A stretch of 64,000 bases of DNA from Xiphydria camelus (GCA_963678675.1 OY783198.1:1121001-1185000), one strand, 5' to 3'; positions 44,875 to 56,487 are shown, counted from the stretch's first letter. Numbers and translations are program-made. Notes: generated by a model from the letters alone, not told the origin.

Positions 44875-45410
44875 TAAAACTGTTATTGGTGCTTTTATCT
44901 CGATGCCACACGCGTTCCTCGCGAAAATCGTTATAGTTCAAACTCTTCCTTCTAGTTCTATTTTTATACTTTTCAACCGAAGAGGCTTTTCTCTGGACTT
45001 TCGTGTATAATGAACTTGATATTCTATCGTTCTATTCCTCCTTGTAAATCGAATATGATAATTCGAGTTTCTCTATTGTAACTATAGAAAGTGAAGTAGA
45101 TCCTGACTTTGGAAGAGATATTTTGACCGGAGTTCAAGGTGGATTGAAACAACCTGTCATTGTAGTTTTTTCATATACTTGTTATATGGTTTCGTAGCAA
45201 TGCAGAAAAAAATGAATGACTACGTCAACATTCTTATAGAATTAAAAATATAAATATAATCAATATTTACTAGAGAGTAAATTCTACGTTTTACTTTAGA
45301 ACTTCTCCAACGATTGAAAATCTTATCGCTTGAAAACGTATGACCCATGATTATTTCCTATTTGGTAATTGAATGCTTTTCAAAGCGATCTTTTGATTTG
45401 TCTTTTCCAG
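44875..45410 (+). other. V48 3' UTR and V49 intron
   Basis: Nothing recognised beyond the V49 tract tttgtcttttccag. Confidence 0.5.
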
Positions 45411-45868
45411 GTCGACCAAGATTCCAGTCCACGTCCAGATGGGATCTGCCACCGCTTCCGATGACTATGTTGCCCCGTCAAGATCTCTCAGTGAGGCGAC
45501 TTCGCTCCATGACGAACGAGGCATTAGGTATCGATACCAAGATCTGCGGTTGGGGTCCTCGCAAGTACCTTTGTCCGGAATGTGGAAGGACCTTCGCCCT
45601 CAAGGCTTCCTTATCCCGACACAGGGACTTCGAATGCAACGAGGATCTCCATAAAGTCAAGAAGCAAAGCCCAGAGACATCCGCAAATCAACGGAAAATG
45701 AAAATGCACGCTTGCCCGAGGTGCAACAGATCTTACACCCTGGTCACGTCGCTATGGAGACATCAACATTACGAGTGCGGCATCGAGCCCAAGTTCACCT
45801 GCGTAATTTGTCGCGTCAGATTCGCCCAGAAGAGTAATCTCGATCGTCACGTACGCAGGCGTCATTAA
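45411..45868 (+). CDS. lola: V49: lola terminal exon, three fingers
   Basis: 152 codons. After a 50-residue linker come two C2HC fingers and one C2H2: CPECGRT, helix LKASLSRH, closing DFEC; then a 24-residue spacer; CPRCNRS, helix LVTSLWRH, closing HYEC; spacer GIEPKFT; CVICRVRF, helix QKSNLDRH, closing HVRRRH at the stop. The extra first finger is an F1 type, so F1 was probably duplicated within the exon. AATAAA at 46284-46289. Confidence 0.92.
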
Positions 45869-46526
45869 TAGCCACGCGTCGGATTTATGTATGTCGAATT
45901 GATCTAGAAGTGTGTCTGATCCTATTTAAGTTATATCGAAATATCGATAACGTCAGAATATTTAAATGGTTGAGGGTTTTGGCGTATAATGGTTAATTTT
46001 TTTTTTAATATCGTGGAAACGTTATTATACCTTTCTCGCGCGTGATAATTTTCGTCTCACTCATCAAGTATTTCAGATAATTCTCAACCTACTGCCAAAG
46101 ATAGATCGTAGACGAATTTTTAATTGTACGAGAATTCTTGTTGGATTCTCATGGCGTACGACACTCCTGCTTCCATCAACCTCCCTCATTTTGTTTATAT
46201 AAATATCGATGACTATCATATACATAGATCTCGATAGAAAACTTTTCCCTCTTTTGATCGTGTATACTCGTGAACGAGCTGTGAATAAAGTATTTGAAAG
46301 TAAATCGTTTCATAGGTGATTCGTCCCCGATTTCAGACAAAATTTCATCTTGATTTCGCGAGCTTCTACAATAGAAAAAAAGAAGAGCACAGAATCAACT
46401 TGAAATAACTGTTTGAGATTTTGCGGAGGGTTCGACTCGAAGAAAATTGTACTGTTGAATGTTACTTGCTGATAACGCAGAGTCGAGGAAAACCTTACTA
46501 ACTGACTTTTTCTTCATATTTTCCAG
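45869..46526 (+). other. V49 3' UTR and V50 intron
   Basis: AT-rich; nothing recognised beyond the V49 AATAAA. Confidence 0.5.
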
Positions 46527-46807
46527 ATATCTTCGAAACGGCCCAGAGCAGTCCATATTTGAAAAAGAGACACTTGAATTACTGCTCTAAATCGGCTTTA
46601 CCTTGTCATTGGTGCGGCAGAATCTTCTGGTCGGAAGCAAGTCGTATGGTGCATACGAAGATCGAGTGCAAGCGAAAGCCGAATTTACTCTGTCACATGT
46701 GTCCAGCCAAGTGCCTTCAAGATATCGATCTTCGACGACATCTTTTAGAAAAACATGGCATTTACATGCCGCCAAAGCACACTATTCCGAGGAGAATTTT
46801 TCAGTAG
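46527..46807 (+). CDS. lola: V50: lola terminal exon, two fingers, divergent
   Basis: 93 codons. Linker basic (LKKRHLNYCSKS). F1 CHWCGRI, helix SEASRMVH, closing KIEC; spacer KRKPNLL; F2 CHMCPAKC, helix LQDIDLRRH, closing HLLEKH. F2 is one of the most divergent, with a cysteine in the loop. Tail MPPKHTIPRR. AATAAA at 46937-46942. Confidence 0.9.
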
Positions 46808-47137
46808 TCATTTTGTGCTTAATTTTCATCTAATGGTCTCGACTTCGCATTTCAGCTTGTATGGAAACGCGTAACTTTTCAAAAGAACTCTGACGGTTGC
46901 AATGGGATACATCGTTCTCATAATGTCTAACGAATTAATAAAATGTTTTTAAGAATTGATTGATTAATAAATAAATATAATGCATCTCGTTATATAAAAT
47001 TCACTAAACTGTACGTCCCAACAATACTGTTTCTCAAAATTATAAGATACTTCAAAGTCTTATTAGAACTGAAAAGAAAGGTGTGAATTTGTGAATCGGA
47101 CGACCTTTTCTAATAAAACGAATAATTCATTTTTCAG

Positions 47138-47694
47138 ATTACACGTCTGGTTTCATTGAAGAATATGGCGGAAAAGATGGCAACGCTTTCGAAGACTTCA
47201 AAATCAATTACCATCGGCTGAGAGCTGATAGTCATTCGGGTTCAATTCCGCTTCCATTTCCAAATCCGGAAGCAATTTCAGCCCCCGTAATAGCTTCCAA
47301 CTTAGTATCACCCTCGGTTTTAACTCAAACCGCAGTGGCAGCGCCGGGGTTAACGGCAGAAATAAACCTGATGCCGACCACGTCATCAGCAACCATGGCT
47401 TCTTCCGCGTCAAATTTTAAAGCATTCAGAGCTAGACGTTCAAAAAGCAGCACTACTCATGGCCACGGTAGCGGAGAGCTTCAAATGTTGCGCTGTCCCA
47501 ATTGCTCCAGAGGATATTCGATGAAGCATAATCTCTCAAGGCACATGCGATTCGAATGCGGTGGACAGCGCAAGTTCTGTTGTCACTTGTGTCCCAATAA
47601 GTACACGCAAAACGTCAGTTTGCGTAGACATTTGAACCACTACCATAACGTTTACTTCCCTACGAAGAAGAACAAGTACTTACCGCTCATGTAA
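47138..47694 (+). CDS. lola: V51: lola terminal exon, long linker, two fingers
   Basis: 185 codons. The linker is about 115 residues, rich in Pro, Ala, Ser and Thr (PSVLTQTAVAAPG), low in charge, with RARRSKSS before F1. F1 CPNCSRG, helix MKHNLSRH, closing RFEC; spacer GGQRKFC; F2 CHLCPNKY, helix QNVSLRRH, closing HLNHYH. Basic tail. Family of V52 and V53 (GGxR spacer). AATAAA at 47826-47831. Confidence 0.92.
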
Positions 47695-47998
47695 CGATAA
47701 CGCGATTGATGCAGCTCACTAAGGACTCTAGGAAGTGTCTCGAGAAAAGTCTAACGAACAGTGTCCGTCGCTCTTGCATCGTATTACTGTTGTAATCTAG
47801 TTTCTTAATAATCGAATATGGAAGAAATAAAGATATTGCATATATTCTATGCGGAAGCTAGTATTGCGACGTATAAATTACACATGTGTCTATGACTCGG
47901 ACATCTGACGGTATTTCGAACTTTCCCCAAGAAGTCGCTCGAATGTTTTTCAGACCCTCAAACACTCTTTCAAGACGGAATTTTCTTTTCCTCCACAG

Positions 47999-48216
47999 AT
48001 GAAAAGTGCTCGCGCTTCATCTGCCAGCAGTGCGGACGGGCTTACACGATGCTGTGCAATTTGCGACGTCATATGAAATGGGAATGCGGTGGGAAACGGC
48101 AGTTTCCTTGCTTCTACTGCAGCTACAGTTTCACGCAGAAAACGAGTCTGCAGAGGCACATTGCTTCGATTCATCAAAACGAGCATCGCGATGGGATCGA
48201 AACTAATCTGTTTTAA
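47999..48216 (+). CDS. lola: V52: lola terminal exon, two fingers (no internal start)
   Basis: 72 codons from acceptor tttcctccacag. Linker only DEKCSRFI. F1 CQQCGRA, helix MLCNLRRH, closing KWEC; spacer GGKRQFP; F2 CFYCSYSF, helix QKTSLQRH, closing HIASIH. Tail ends TNLF. Related to V51 and V53. AATAAA at 48444-48449. Confidence 0.92.
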
Positions 48217-48605
48217 ATTATTACTGATGACGAAGTGACTTTGAAATCGGATGATTTATGTGTGACCATTGTTACCGTGAAAGATTAATGAATGCTCGCG
48301 AGAAGTTCTGTACGTTTTGTTTTTTCGTCAATGGCTTTCCTCAATGTCACGACTTCCTAATTTTTGTTTTGCGCCCCAATCATGATTGTTAATATAACCA
48401 AGGTCAGTGACCGGGTGCGAGCGTTCCGTTAAAAGATTCTGCAAATAAAATTCCAGCCGATGGCACGGTGAAGGCACCTTTCATGCTCCTAGCTCTCGAT
48501 TGGTGAGATCAGATACTCCCGATCTGATTCTTCCGCTCTCTTTGCTTCGTAACCAGAAAGGTGTGTTGCCCCTCTCGGCTAACCACATACATCTTTTCTT
48601 TGCAG

Positions 48606-48898
48606 AATTCAACAAGTACAGCTTCGCGCTGTCAGCATGCCGCAGAAGATCAAGGCACTCGAATTATCTATCGGAGGATGACCTACCCCTGAAGTGCCCC
48701 CAATGCGGACGTGGTTACAAGATCAGGCACAGCTTGTCGAAGCACCTGAGATTCGAATGCGGTGGCCAAAGGAGTTTCAGCTGCGATGTGTGCGAGAGAC
48801 GCTTCACGCAGAACGTCAGCCTCAGACGACATTTGCTGCAACATCATAATATCTTCCGGCCTCCTATGAAGCAGTGCGACCGCAGAAGGCTTCATTAA
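48606..48898 (+). CDS. lola: V53: lola terminal exon, two fingers
   Basis: 97 codons. Linker has SACRRRSRHS (basic) then LSEDDLP (acidic). F1 CPQCGRG, helix IRHSLSKH, closing RFEC; spacer GGQRSFS; F2 CDVCERRF, helix QNVSLRRH, identical to that of V51, closing HLLQHH. Tail basic CDRRRLH. AATAAA at 49253-49258. Confidence 0.92.
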
Positions 48899-49452
48899 AA
48901 AAAAATTGCGAAACTCCAAACGAAGACAAAACATGATGCAACGATCTTTCAAATAGACAAGTCGAGGTCGATTCACATTGGACTACTTCGCACCGTACAC
49001 AGCGAATTGAATTATTCTTTTCATTCTTCATTACGGGCACCGCGCCACATTTTGCGGTGCAATTTGAATGAATTAATCTTCATCTCTCATTTACTTTCTT
49101 AAAGTTGATCTCGCGTTTGACCGAGACTATAGATGATAGTTTTAAACGAGTCTCATAAAAAGACTTTTCGGGGAGTCACGACGAGGAAGAAAACGTGCTC
49201 GAATGAACGTTTCTGTGTATAACACTCACTGACAGACCCTCGAATTTTGTAGAATAAACGAGACGAAAGCAGAAGAAAGCGTTACAGAAACTTCATCGTT
49301 CCAAACGTGTTTGTTTGTATTGTCGCTCCGACTAATTTTCTCTTTACAGTTGTTTTCTTTTACCTTGTGGATTTGATATTTCTTTCCTCCACCCAAGTGA
49401 CTCGCCAATTTTTTTCGCTAATTCGCACACTCTTACGTACTTCTTCTTGCAG
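48899..49452 (+). other. V53 3' UTR and V54 intron
   Basis: Nothing recognised beyond the V53 AATAAA and V54 tract cttcttcttgcag. Confidence 0.5.
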
Positions 49453-49709
49453 ATACCAAGCATTGTTACGCGGACTTTCAGGTGCGCGACACCTCCTTTT
49501 GGAGTGACTCCGACGGTAATGTCCGCTTCGTTCAAAGCGGGACATTACCTTCCAAGGATTATCCCCTCCGGGAACCATCCGCTAGGGTTTCGAAGCCTGA
49601 TAAACCTTATGTGTGCACGAATTGCGGGAAGTATTACAACCACCTTTTCACGCTGAATCGTCACCGGAGGAATTTATGCGGTAAACCCAAGGATCACATC
49701 GGCGAGTAG
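49453..49709 (+). CDS. lola: V54: lola terminal exon, F1 only, truncated
   Basis: 85 codons. Linker of about 58 residues, then F1 CTNCGKY, helix HLFTLNRH, closing RNLC, then GKPKDHIGE and stop. F2 is missing. Just past the stop lie decayed finger pieces (next entry), so this exon was probably a normal two-finger exon that lost its 3' half. AATAAA at 49995-50000. Confidence 0.82.
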
Positions 49710-49870
49710 ACGACTTACGGTAACTTGGTGAGGTATATGAAATCGAGTGCGGCGTGCAGAGAAAGTCGTGCTGCATTTTTTACGGTCGCAAATTTTTGCA
49801 GAGGTACAACCTGCAGAAACACATGAGGGACTTCTACAGTGATAATTTTGCGGCGTTTGAAACGCCGTCT
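49710..49870 (+). pseudogene. Decayed finger sequence downstream of V54
   Basis: In one frame aacttggtgaggtatatgaa gives NLVRYMK, like NLxRHMK with His lost to Tyr. In another, ECGVQRKSCC, then IFYGRKFLQRYNLQKH, then MRDFY: an F2 in which the second Cys and the last His are both Tyr. Frames differ between pieces. Likely a relic of V54's lost half or of a duplicate exon. Confidence 0.65.
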
Positions 49871-50339
49871 TTCAGTAGATCAAGGTCCGCGGTGACAATG
49901 ACGGACTTTTAGGAAAATTCTACAACTATAATATTAAGGATTATTGACCGAATTCTTGATTGGCTTGAAAATTTGTTCTTATTAGAAATTTCATAATAAA
50001 GTTTTGTAGTTATTTCATTGGTGTTCTCAAAGGTAGGGTGCCTTGTTCTACAAGAAAAAAATGTGAAGAAGTTTGCGTGTAGATATATCTATTAATCAAA
50101 GAATTAAATTAAATATGTTATCTGAATGAAAAATAATAGAAATCCAGTTCCTTTCCATTTTTTTGTCTTCAAACAACTCATGTCGTAGATACTTATAAGA
50201 GTATCAACTAGGATACAGATGCGGGTTTCAGCTTTCTCAGGAAAATTTCATGAAATCGACTTACTCTATCAATTCTTCAAAATTGATGAATTTCACATTA
50301 AATGTAAAACTCATATACAATGATCCCCTCTGCTTTCAG

Positions 50340-50626
50340 ATGAAACTGCTATTCGGATTCAACTATGGTCGAACAGTGATGATCGAAGTTGCGTCGGCTG
50401 CGGGAAGAGTTATCTGTCCAGGAGTGTCTTACTACGTCATATTCGTATGGAATGCAGTGTGAAACCACGGCCGTTTTATTGCCACATTTGCTCTTTCAAG
50501 TCGAACTACAAGTCGAGTCTCACCAGGCATTATAGAAGTATCCATGGGATTTTAGAGGTGGGGCAAATGTGGTATACTAAAAGTTGGCACCAGGTCGCTT
50601 TTTTCTCACGACATCTTTTACTATAA
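50340..50626 (+). CDS. lola: V55: lola terminal exon, two fingers (no internal start)
   Basis: 95 codons from acceptor cccctctgctttcag. F1 CVGCGKS, helix SRSVLLRH, closing RMEC; spacer SVKPRPFY, eight residues; F2 CHICSFKS, helix YKSSLTRH, closing HYRSIH. Tail of about 27 residues with hydrophobic end FFSRHLLL. No AATAAA found nearby. Confidence 0.9.
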
Positions 50627-51007
50627 TTTTTTATTGTTAACGAGTTAATTATCAATGTTACAATTTCTCAGCAAGATTCTAGAAGAAGTGATAACACTTA
50701 TTGAGAAGACTGGAATATTCATTTTCATCATATCCATCACTCACTGTCAATTGAATCCGGGTTAACCGTGAATCCATCACAGAGTACGGCATTAAAAGCG
50801 AAAGTTGTTCAGCCACTTTTTACTATCCTTGGGATAATTTTTGAATATCATTGAATTGATTCTCATATATGTATCGTATATGTCTACGTCTGTTTAACGG
50901 GAAATGGAAACCTCTCTGTTCATTTTCCCAATCCGAATAATGTCTGTGGTCCATTTAATGTGTACAATTTGTCCTTAACGTCCCCGACTTCCGCTCTTCT
51001 GTTCCAG

Positions 51008-51246
51008 TAATTGAGCAACTATTCTGCAATACCCTACCGCCTGAGGTCTGGAAGCGGTGTAGGACCGAGTTGCAGTGCCTGAAGTGCTATAAACGTTACA
51101 GCGACTGGAGAAGTTTGCGGAAGCACATGAACTACTTCTGCCAAATGGAACCCCTCTACCCCTGTCCTTATTGTCCTCATAGAGCGAGAGTGAATACATT
51201 GTTAAAATATCACATCGAGAGAGTGCATTCTCTACCACCTTTGTGA
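51008..51246 (+). CDS. lola: V56: lola terminal exon, two fingers (no internal start)
   Basis: 79 codons from acceptor ccgctcttctgttccag. Linker VIEQLFCNTLPPEVWKR. F1 CLKCYKR, helix DWRSLRKH, closing NYFC; spacer QMEPLYP; F2 CPYCPHRA, helix VNTLLKYH, closing HIERVH. Ends LPPL. AATAAA at 51342-51347. Confidence 0.92.
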
Positions 51247-51695
51247 TAAGCAGGACTCGTCTAGAATGCCGAACAAAAATTTATTGCAAACATGGGAGAA
51301 AGATAATATTTTATATATATATACACTACGTGTATAATTAAAATAAAGGTGTCTACGGAACGTTCCGATCACCTCTTCGGACGAATATTGGATTGCGTTA
51401 GTTCGTACACTTACTTTCTACTTTATGAGAATAAAATCTTGTCGGGAACAGGATCCTCTGCGATTACGCAATTTTCTGCGCAGATTTTGTCGTAAAGATA
51501 CTCTTCAAATAAACTGACGTTCGGAACAATGTGATAGATACCCAAGGTCCTGATGAAATTCTTTCTTATTCGTATCCATTCCTTTCCCTTTTCGCCATCG
51601 ATGAAGCAGTACATTTTATTAAACCCATCTCGACTAACGACATCTTTACGTCCATATGAACTAAAATTCATCCTCGATCTTTCCTTCTGTTTCAG

Positions 51696-52159
51696 AATTG
51701 CAAGGCTGGAATGCTACTGAATACACGACGACCACCTACAATTCATCGAACGCAGTGATCGCGCCTTGCCCGCTAGATCAGACACCACCAGCCGAATCGG
51801 ATTTCGAAAAGTATCACAAGCCATCCAAGTCCCAAGCTACATCGTATTCCGTCCAGTCGCCATACAAGAGACATGTGTGCGTCTTCTGCCGTAACGTTTA
51901 CCCCCTGAAGGATCTCTTGAGCAAACATATACAATTTGGCTGCTTGATGAATCCAAGACGCTCCCAATTCGCCTGCAGTTTCTGTTCGTACAAGAGCACG
52001 TACAAGGCGAACATGAAGAGGCACGTGTATAACGTACACGATGCCGGGACCATGAGATTTCGCTGCGAACTCTGTAGCTTTCGCAGTAATTACACTTCCT
52101 GCGTTCGCAGGCACATGAACACCTTCCACAATAACTCTGGGGATTCCACCATACAGTAG
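51696..52159 (+). CDS. lola: V57: lola terminal exon, three fingers
   Basis: 154 codons. Linker of about 60 residues, Thr/Ser/Pro-rich. One C2HC (CVFCRNV, helix LKDLLSKH, closing QFGC), then two C2H2: CSFCSYKS, helix YKANMKRH, closing HVYNVH; and after a short spacer CELCSFRS, helix YTSCVRRH, closing HMNTFH. Here it is F2, not F1, that was doubled, unlike V49. No AATAAA found. Confidence 0.92.
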
Positions 52160-52502
52160 CCTTAATGAGGCATCAAGAATTGGCGGCCAGTGGTTGGTTA
52201 CAACTTCGACGTTGTAGTATAAGTTTTTGTAAATCTCATTGTTAAGCATCAATGTTCGACTATGGAGTATTGATCGGCGAATTCAGATTTTCCTCCACGC
52301 GGATCATTCTTGCGAGTTTTTCATTTTGATTATTTCCTTTCGTCGAAAATTAAGCTGTAAACGAGTTTGGTGATTTTCGATGATCATTATGTATCCCTCT
52401 TTAATCCTTTTGTTATTCAAGTTAATAGAAAGTTATAGCACTTTCGAAATTCGCAAATCGGCTCTTCGCCTTCTCACGATTACGACACTTTTCCTGTTTC
52501 AG

Positions 52503-52777
52503 TATTCAGGTCCTTCGACTGGAAAGCGAAGCGATACCCGACGAATCGGATACGGCCGAGTAGCTCCTGGGGCAATCAACCCGATCGCAGCTTTGTCTGC
52601 AACGACTGCGGAAGATCGTACGTGGTTTACAGGTCGCTTTGGCGGCATCGGAAGTTTGAATGCGTTAATCCGGCGCCCAAGTACACCTGCGACCTGTGCC
52701 CCTACGAGAGTCCGCACAGGTGGCGCATGAAGAATCATAAGCAGAGTCACTATAGCCAGAACGATCAGTACAGTTAG
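52503..52777 (+). CDS. lola: V58: lola terminal exon, two fingers
   Basis: 91 codons after acceptor cttttcctgtttcag; a second in-phase AG lies six bases on (tattcag). Basic linker. F1 CNDCGRS, helix VYRSLWRH, closing KFEC; spacer VNPAPKYT, eight residues; F2 CDLCPYES, helix HRWRMKNH, closing H-KQS-H. Tail SQNDQYS. AATAAA at 52930-52935. Confidence 0.9.
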
Positions 52778-53645
52778 AATCGGTCGTACATTCAAATTGT
52801 ACTTAAGCTATATTTGTAAGACATTCTTTTGTGGTTCTTTTTTCTCTCACTTCTTCAAGGAACATTCGTTGATGAACATAGACAATTATAAGGTATGTTC
52901 GCGTTGCACACATGATTTCACTGAATTTTAATAAAGATATATGAACACTACACACAAGAAAAGAAGCTATTCCTTCTTTTTATTAACAAATCACTATTTG
53001 TCTCATCCGAATTATGTATAATTGCGGTTTCTTCGAGGACTTAGGATTTCAGGAAATAATACACTCGCGATATGAGAGTAAATGATTTTTGTTACAGGAT
53101 CGATTGTCGAGTCATAAGTTTCGAAGTATAAAAAATAAAATAATTATCATTGACGACGGATATTTTTTTAGCACGGTGTTTCGTAATTAGAGAATTCTGA
53201 AAAATCTTGAATTCTTACAAAATTGTATGAGTTATGTAAAATTAGGGCAATTAAATATTTTTGGGGCTTTTTTATGGTAGATAAATTAAGGAATCTGGAA
53301 GATACTCTAATGAATACATTTTTATTTTTCTTCAACAGTAATTATCTTTTCTACCCATCACACAGACGCTTGGACCGTATTCTTATTCGATCACTGCAAC
53401 ATCGATTATTCAGCTCTATTATTAATTTATTACTTTCTCTGTTGTTTTAAATCATCATACGAGTATATGTAAAGTTTTTCATTTGAGCAGGTGATTGCTG
53501 TTAATCTTGCACTGCACTTTTTTTTCCAATAGCACACTACCAGGATCGGGAAGGAATCGTTATTTCAACAATTTTCATGAGAACGACTAGATTCTCGATG
53601 ACGGAATTGATTCGCTCAATTGACGATCGACGATATCTGTTGCAG
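52778..53645 (+). other. V58 3' UTR and V59 intron
   Basis: AT-rich; short open frames without fingers. Nothing recognised. Confidence 0.5.
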
Positions 53646-54700
53646 AATCCTACTTGGAGGAAGGATCCAAACCGGGAGACGCGAGTTTCGAAATAGTCAC
53701 CCCCGAAGATAATACACCAGATGTTTCTACCGAGAACATAGAAATGCTCGATCCTGAAATAGAGAGCCAAATAGCCATCGAGCGAGAGGTGATAGTAGGG
53801 GAAGCAGAGGAAGATAAAGATGGAGAAATAGAGGAATACCTGTTGAGCGAAGAAGAGTTGTCTAAACAAATATCCAGACAGACGTGCGGGCAGACGTCGG
53901 AACGAAACTTTGCGAGCTTCAACAATGAGAAGATGCCTGACTCGGAGCCGGAATCGACTACGACCCTTTTCGACGTTTCGAAACAAGGCGAGATTACCTT
54001 CAGAGACAGCCAGAAGTACGCTCTCAGCCACCGAGGCTCTATTTATTCTTGCGAAAGGTGCGGAAAGAGCTACACTTGGGCTACTTCCTTGAGTCGCCAC
54101 CGAAGAAAGTGCAAAACGCGAAGGAGCGCGCCCTTTTCAACAGATTTGGTGGCTCACATAGAGATGGAGATGCCAAAGGAGCCTTCAGTCGTCGAGCATC
54201 GATATGCTTCCACCTCCAAGATCGATGTCAGCTTTCGCGAGGTGATCGCCAAATACAAACCACGCTTCAGAGAGCTACAAAAGTACGTCTCGACTGACGG
54301 GGTATACAAATGTTGGGACTGCGGCAGGTCCTACTTATGGGCTTCTTCCTTGTCTCGTCATCGCACTATAAAATGCGGGCCAAAAAATAAGAGGAAGTTC
54401 GTTTGCAATACCTGTTGCTACAGAACCGGTTATAAAGGCAATTTCATTAGGCATCTGAAATCTCCAAGACATATTATTATGAATAGTACCAAGGAGAGGA
54501 GAAGAACAGTTGAGCGGGCCGAAATGCTGCAAGAAGAGGACGAGGAGGATGAGGAGGAGGAGGAGGAGGAGGAGGAGGAAGAGGAGGAGGAGGGAGGAAA
54601 AGAAGGAGGAAAACGAGCAGGAGATGGTAGAGGAAGAAGAAGAGGGTTGGGAGGAAGGATTAGAAGAAGTAGAGGGATTCGAAGAGGTGGAAGGGAGTGA
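53646..54700 (+). CDS. lola: V59: longest terminal exon, three fingers, acidic ends
   Basis: 351 codons. An acidic N-part of about 90 residues (TPEDNTPDVSTENIE; EREVIVGEAEEDKDGEIEEY), then CERCGKS, helix WATSLSRH, closing R-R-K-C; a 75-residue spacer; CWDCGRS, helix WASSLSRH, closing TIKC; then CNTCCYRT, helix YKGNFIRH, closing HLKSPRH. The first two fingers are internal duplicates. A Glu run from (GAG)n (54540-54595) is followed by Gly/Arg-rich sequence in this frame; the +1 frame stays acidic to 54710, pointing to a one-base G insertion near 54594. AATAAA at 55150-55155. Confidence 0.88.
54540..54600 (+). repeat. (GAG)n trinucleotide repeat in V59
   Basis: Nearly pure GAG/GAA codons, ending in gagggagg, where the reading frame appears to slip by one base. 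Confidence 0.9.
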
Positions 54701-55322
54701 GGATCTGTGAAATTATTCACGATCGACACGCTTATAAGGTGTCTTTAACGCTCCAAATATCGCTGATCACTGAAACACTGCTTGAACATCGTTATCCTCC
54801 TGGCAATTGTAGTAAATTTACTACAATCTTTCTCAATGTGGTATAACCTCCGATACGCAAGAGGTTTCATTTAATTTGCTTTTCATATAATATGGCCGTC
54901 GATGCATAATTTTAATCTACTATTTTTTCTTCTCTACGTATGTATATAATAGTAATAGAACTTCGTCGATCGTTAGCCCACGTAAGTAATGTTTATTTCG
55001 AGGGTATATTTAGGTAAAATAATTTTTATCTTATTTCTCCATCGCGCCTTTGGCTTCCTTTATTTTAGAATAAGCTCATTGCGAATATTAATTGTATCAT
55101 TAAAAAATTCTGGTCGGTTTGTTTATTAATTTGTAATGCGGAATTGACAAATAAATGTAATTATCACCACAAATCTCGTCGACAATACGATATCCCTGAA
55201 TGTCGCTAACATTTCTAAACAAAATTTCTACTACATAGTCTTCCGTTCCCCTATTAGTTTGCTCGCGGCTTTCGACAAATTAAAATCTTTTCGACTGACG
55301 AAGAAAATACTTTTTTTTTCAG
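54701..55322 (+). other. V59 3' UTR and V60 intron
   Basis: AT-rich; V59 AATAAA and a long T tract before V60. Nothing else seen. Confidence 0.5.
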
Positions 55323-55465
55323 CGTCTGCACTCTCCGCCAGAAGACATTACTTCAGTACGACTAAGGGAAAAGATGGACTATACACGTGCCAATGTTGCG
55401 GTAGGCAGTACACATGGCAATCCTCGCTCTGTCGACATCTTCGAGAGTATCACAAGAATCCTTAA
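55323..55465 (+). CDS. lola: V60: lola terminal exon, one C2H2 finger
   Basis: 47 codons after tttttttttcag. One finger: CQCCGRQ, helix WQSSLCRH, closing HLREYH, then KNP and stop. By position and YTW start it is an F1 like those of V59 (YTWATSLSRH), but its last ligand is His, not Cys. No second finger. AATAAA at 55676-55681. Confidence 0.82.
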
Positions 55466-56487
55466 GAGCAATGGTTCTACGAAATATTGACTGTTGGGGA
55501 TATTAATGCAACAGAGATAATTTCTGTTTTTTCGCATCTACAACGCTAATTTCAACGAAGATCCCAGCACGAAATCATCACGGAGTTGATTAATATTATG
55601 GATATACAAAAAAAGACTAGGTTCTGAAACTATGGTTTGTAAATGGTCCATTTCAATGAACGTTTTGTATTATTCAATAAACTTATTTTTTATCATAAAT
55701 TCCTCCCTCTACCTAAATTTTCAATTTTACCCTTGAAAGAAAATTTGTCAATATTTACAAAAATTCAAGGCAGACTGTCCTACCGAAATTAGGCTTATCG
55801 ACTGAAAACAACGAGTAGCTCGCCAACTACTGTGAAAAAAATCCTTTGATATCATTTTCTCCAGCGAAACGTTTGTCAATCTAAATCTTTGGTGTATTAA
55901 TTTTTTTCAGGAAAACTCAACTGGGGTAAATATGTACAATATATTACTACTTACCGTGTCCTTCCATCAAGATTCAACGAAAAGGAAAGTGTGAGAAGCA
56001 ACGTCGTCTATGATTTCAAAATGTAGCTATTTATTTAACCTGACTTATACGCGACGACTTGAAATCACGATCAAGAGGTTGAAAGGCTCTATTAAAGAGA
56101 GACTTGTAAATATATACGCGTAAAATGAAAGAAAGCATCCAACTCCTTCATTTTAGAGTTCCTTCCATCTTAATTTATACTATTTCATACATTTTAAAGA
56201 CTCTTCTTCTGTTGTTCTTCTCTTTTATTTCTCCGTCGAATTTTCCCCTAAAACAATTCCTGAAGCAACGGACAATGACCAATTCGAGCATAGCTCTCAT
56301 GCTCTCTATTCTTCTTTATTCTTCCTCCCTCTAAACTTCGGCTCCCATTCCGGTAACGAATTAGTGCACTGCTCGATGCTTTTTAAATGAGTGACTTGAA
56401 AATGCTCACGAGGTGTCCAAAAGCCCCTCGATCTACTTCTCCTGCTCTGCCACATGTTCCTTCTAACCGGCTATGATTCTGTTTCAG
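55466..56487 (+). other. Gap with a possible finger-less frame
   Basis: Strong acceptor taatttttttcag at 55910 opens 38 phase-matching codons to a stop at 56026, basic, no finger, no AATAAA near. Otherwise AT-rich with nothing recognised. Confidence 0.4.

Noticed and set aside
53537..54100. 187-codon open frame on the minus strand
   Set aside because: Antisense of the acidic part of V59; Ser/Leu/Phe-rich shadow without a recognisable domain.
54510..54710. Arg-run then Glu-rich protein in another frame of V59 as a separate gene
   Set aside because: It overlaps the GAG repeat and has no start or acceptor of its own; better explained as the continuation of V59 after a one-base slip.
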